Origin: a bacterium
Lineage (GTDB): Bacteria; UBA9089; JASEGY01
Length of the DNA: 5,131 bases
Direction: 5' to 3'
NCBI GenBank assembly: GCA_030019105.1
Contig: JASEGY010000277.1
Span: forward strand, 1 to 5,131
The position numbers and the translations under genes were made by a program. A model generated the notes under the pieces. It was given only the letters and a program-made list of their open reading frames with translations. It searched no databases and was not told the DNA's origin. This document shows, in pieces, positions 5,084 through 5,131 of the stretch. Numbering within the stretch: the stretch's first letter is position 1; each line of letters begins with the position of its first letter.

Positions 5084-5111
5084 GAAATTAGAAATTGGAA
5101 ATTGGAAATTG
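5084..5111. repeat. Heptamer array GAAATT(A/G) x4
   Basis: GAAATTA (5084-5090) is followed by three GAAATTG units (5091-5111). It lies 35 bp upstream of the murJ start. Read in reverse complement its ATTTC core matches the ATTTC core of the GGATTTC array at 5005-5037, so the two arrays face each other as loose inverted arms around the murJ start. The rest of 5050-5131 shows no promoter or gene I can support. Confidence 0.9.
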
Positions 5112-5131
5112 AGCCTTCATACTTTTGTGCT

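Noticed and set aside
5005..5111. CRISPR array
   Set aside because: Units are 7 bp, directly adjacent and without unique spacers.

Overview
The window is 5.1 kb of bacterial chromosome at moderate GC. It carries three housekeeping genes, all on the minus strand. In transcription order (right to left) they are murJ (3451-5049, a lipid II flippase of the MurJ/MviN family), lysS (1308-2777, class II lysyl-tRNA synthetase) and a phoH/ybeZ-type ATPase gene (337-1299). All three reading frames are intact. No phylum can be assigned from the sequence alone. The many small palindromes, the heptamer-repeat arms and the scar of a 23S-rRNA-intervening-sequence (S23/four-helix-bundle) gene would fit an uncultured or environmental lineage, but that is inference.

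Layout from left to right. Positions 1-120 hold two copies of a near-perfect palindrome (20-52 and 81-117). Positions 122-328 hold a complete small mobile element: 191 bp, perfect 15-bp terminal inverted repeats, and an 8-bp direct repeat (GTCACCCT) on both sides. Inside it are what look like the first and last codons of an S23-type four-helix-bundle protein with the middle missing. The element's flanking repeat lies 8 bp from the phoH stop. phoH and lysS are 8 bp apart, with the phoH ribosome-binding site overlapping the lysS stop, so they form one translationally linked unit.

The 673-bp gap 2778-3450 between lysS and murJ has no convincing protein gene but is densely structured. It contains a multibranched palindrome (2892-2970), a 115-bp inverted-repeat element (3001-3115), a textbook promoter (TTGACA-17-TATACT, minus strand, 3120-3148) driving lysS-phoH, a doubtful 20-codon ORF with a good ribosome-binding site, and a second multibranched palindrome (3306-3366). 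The predicted transcript start falls inside the 115-bp element, so the lysS mRNA would begin with a long hairpin.

The recurring theme outside the genes is short arrays of 7-bp repeats, with a different 7-mer at each site: GGTTCAA, GTTGTAA, GGATTTC, GAAATTG and, minimally, AATTCGC. Two of these form the inner arms of inverted-repeat elements. One (GGATTTC) has become the first codons of murJ, adding about 16 residues ahead of the normal MurJ start. The protein genes themselves are ordinary. The candidate undescribed system is this set of small palindromic elements with heptamer arms, one of which links the architecture to S23/IVS genes.
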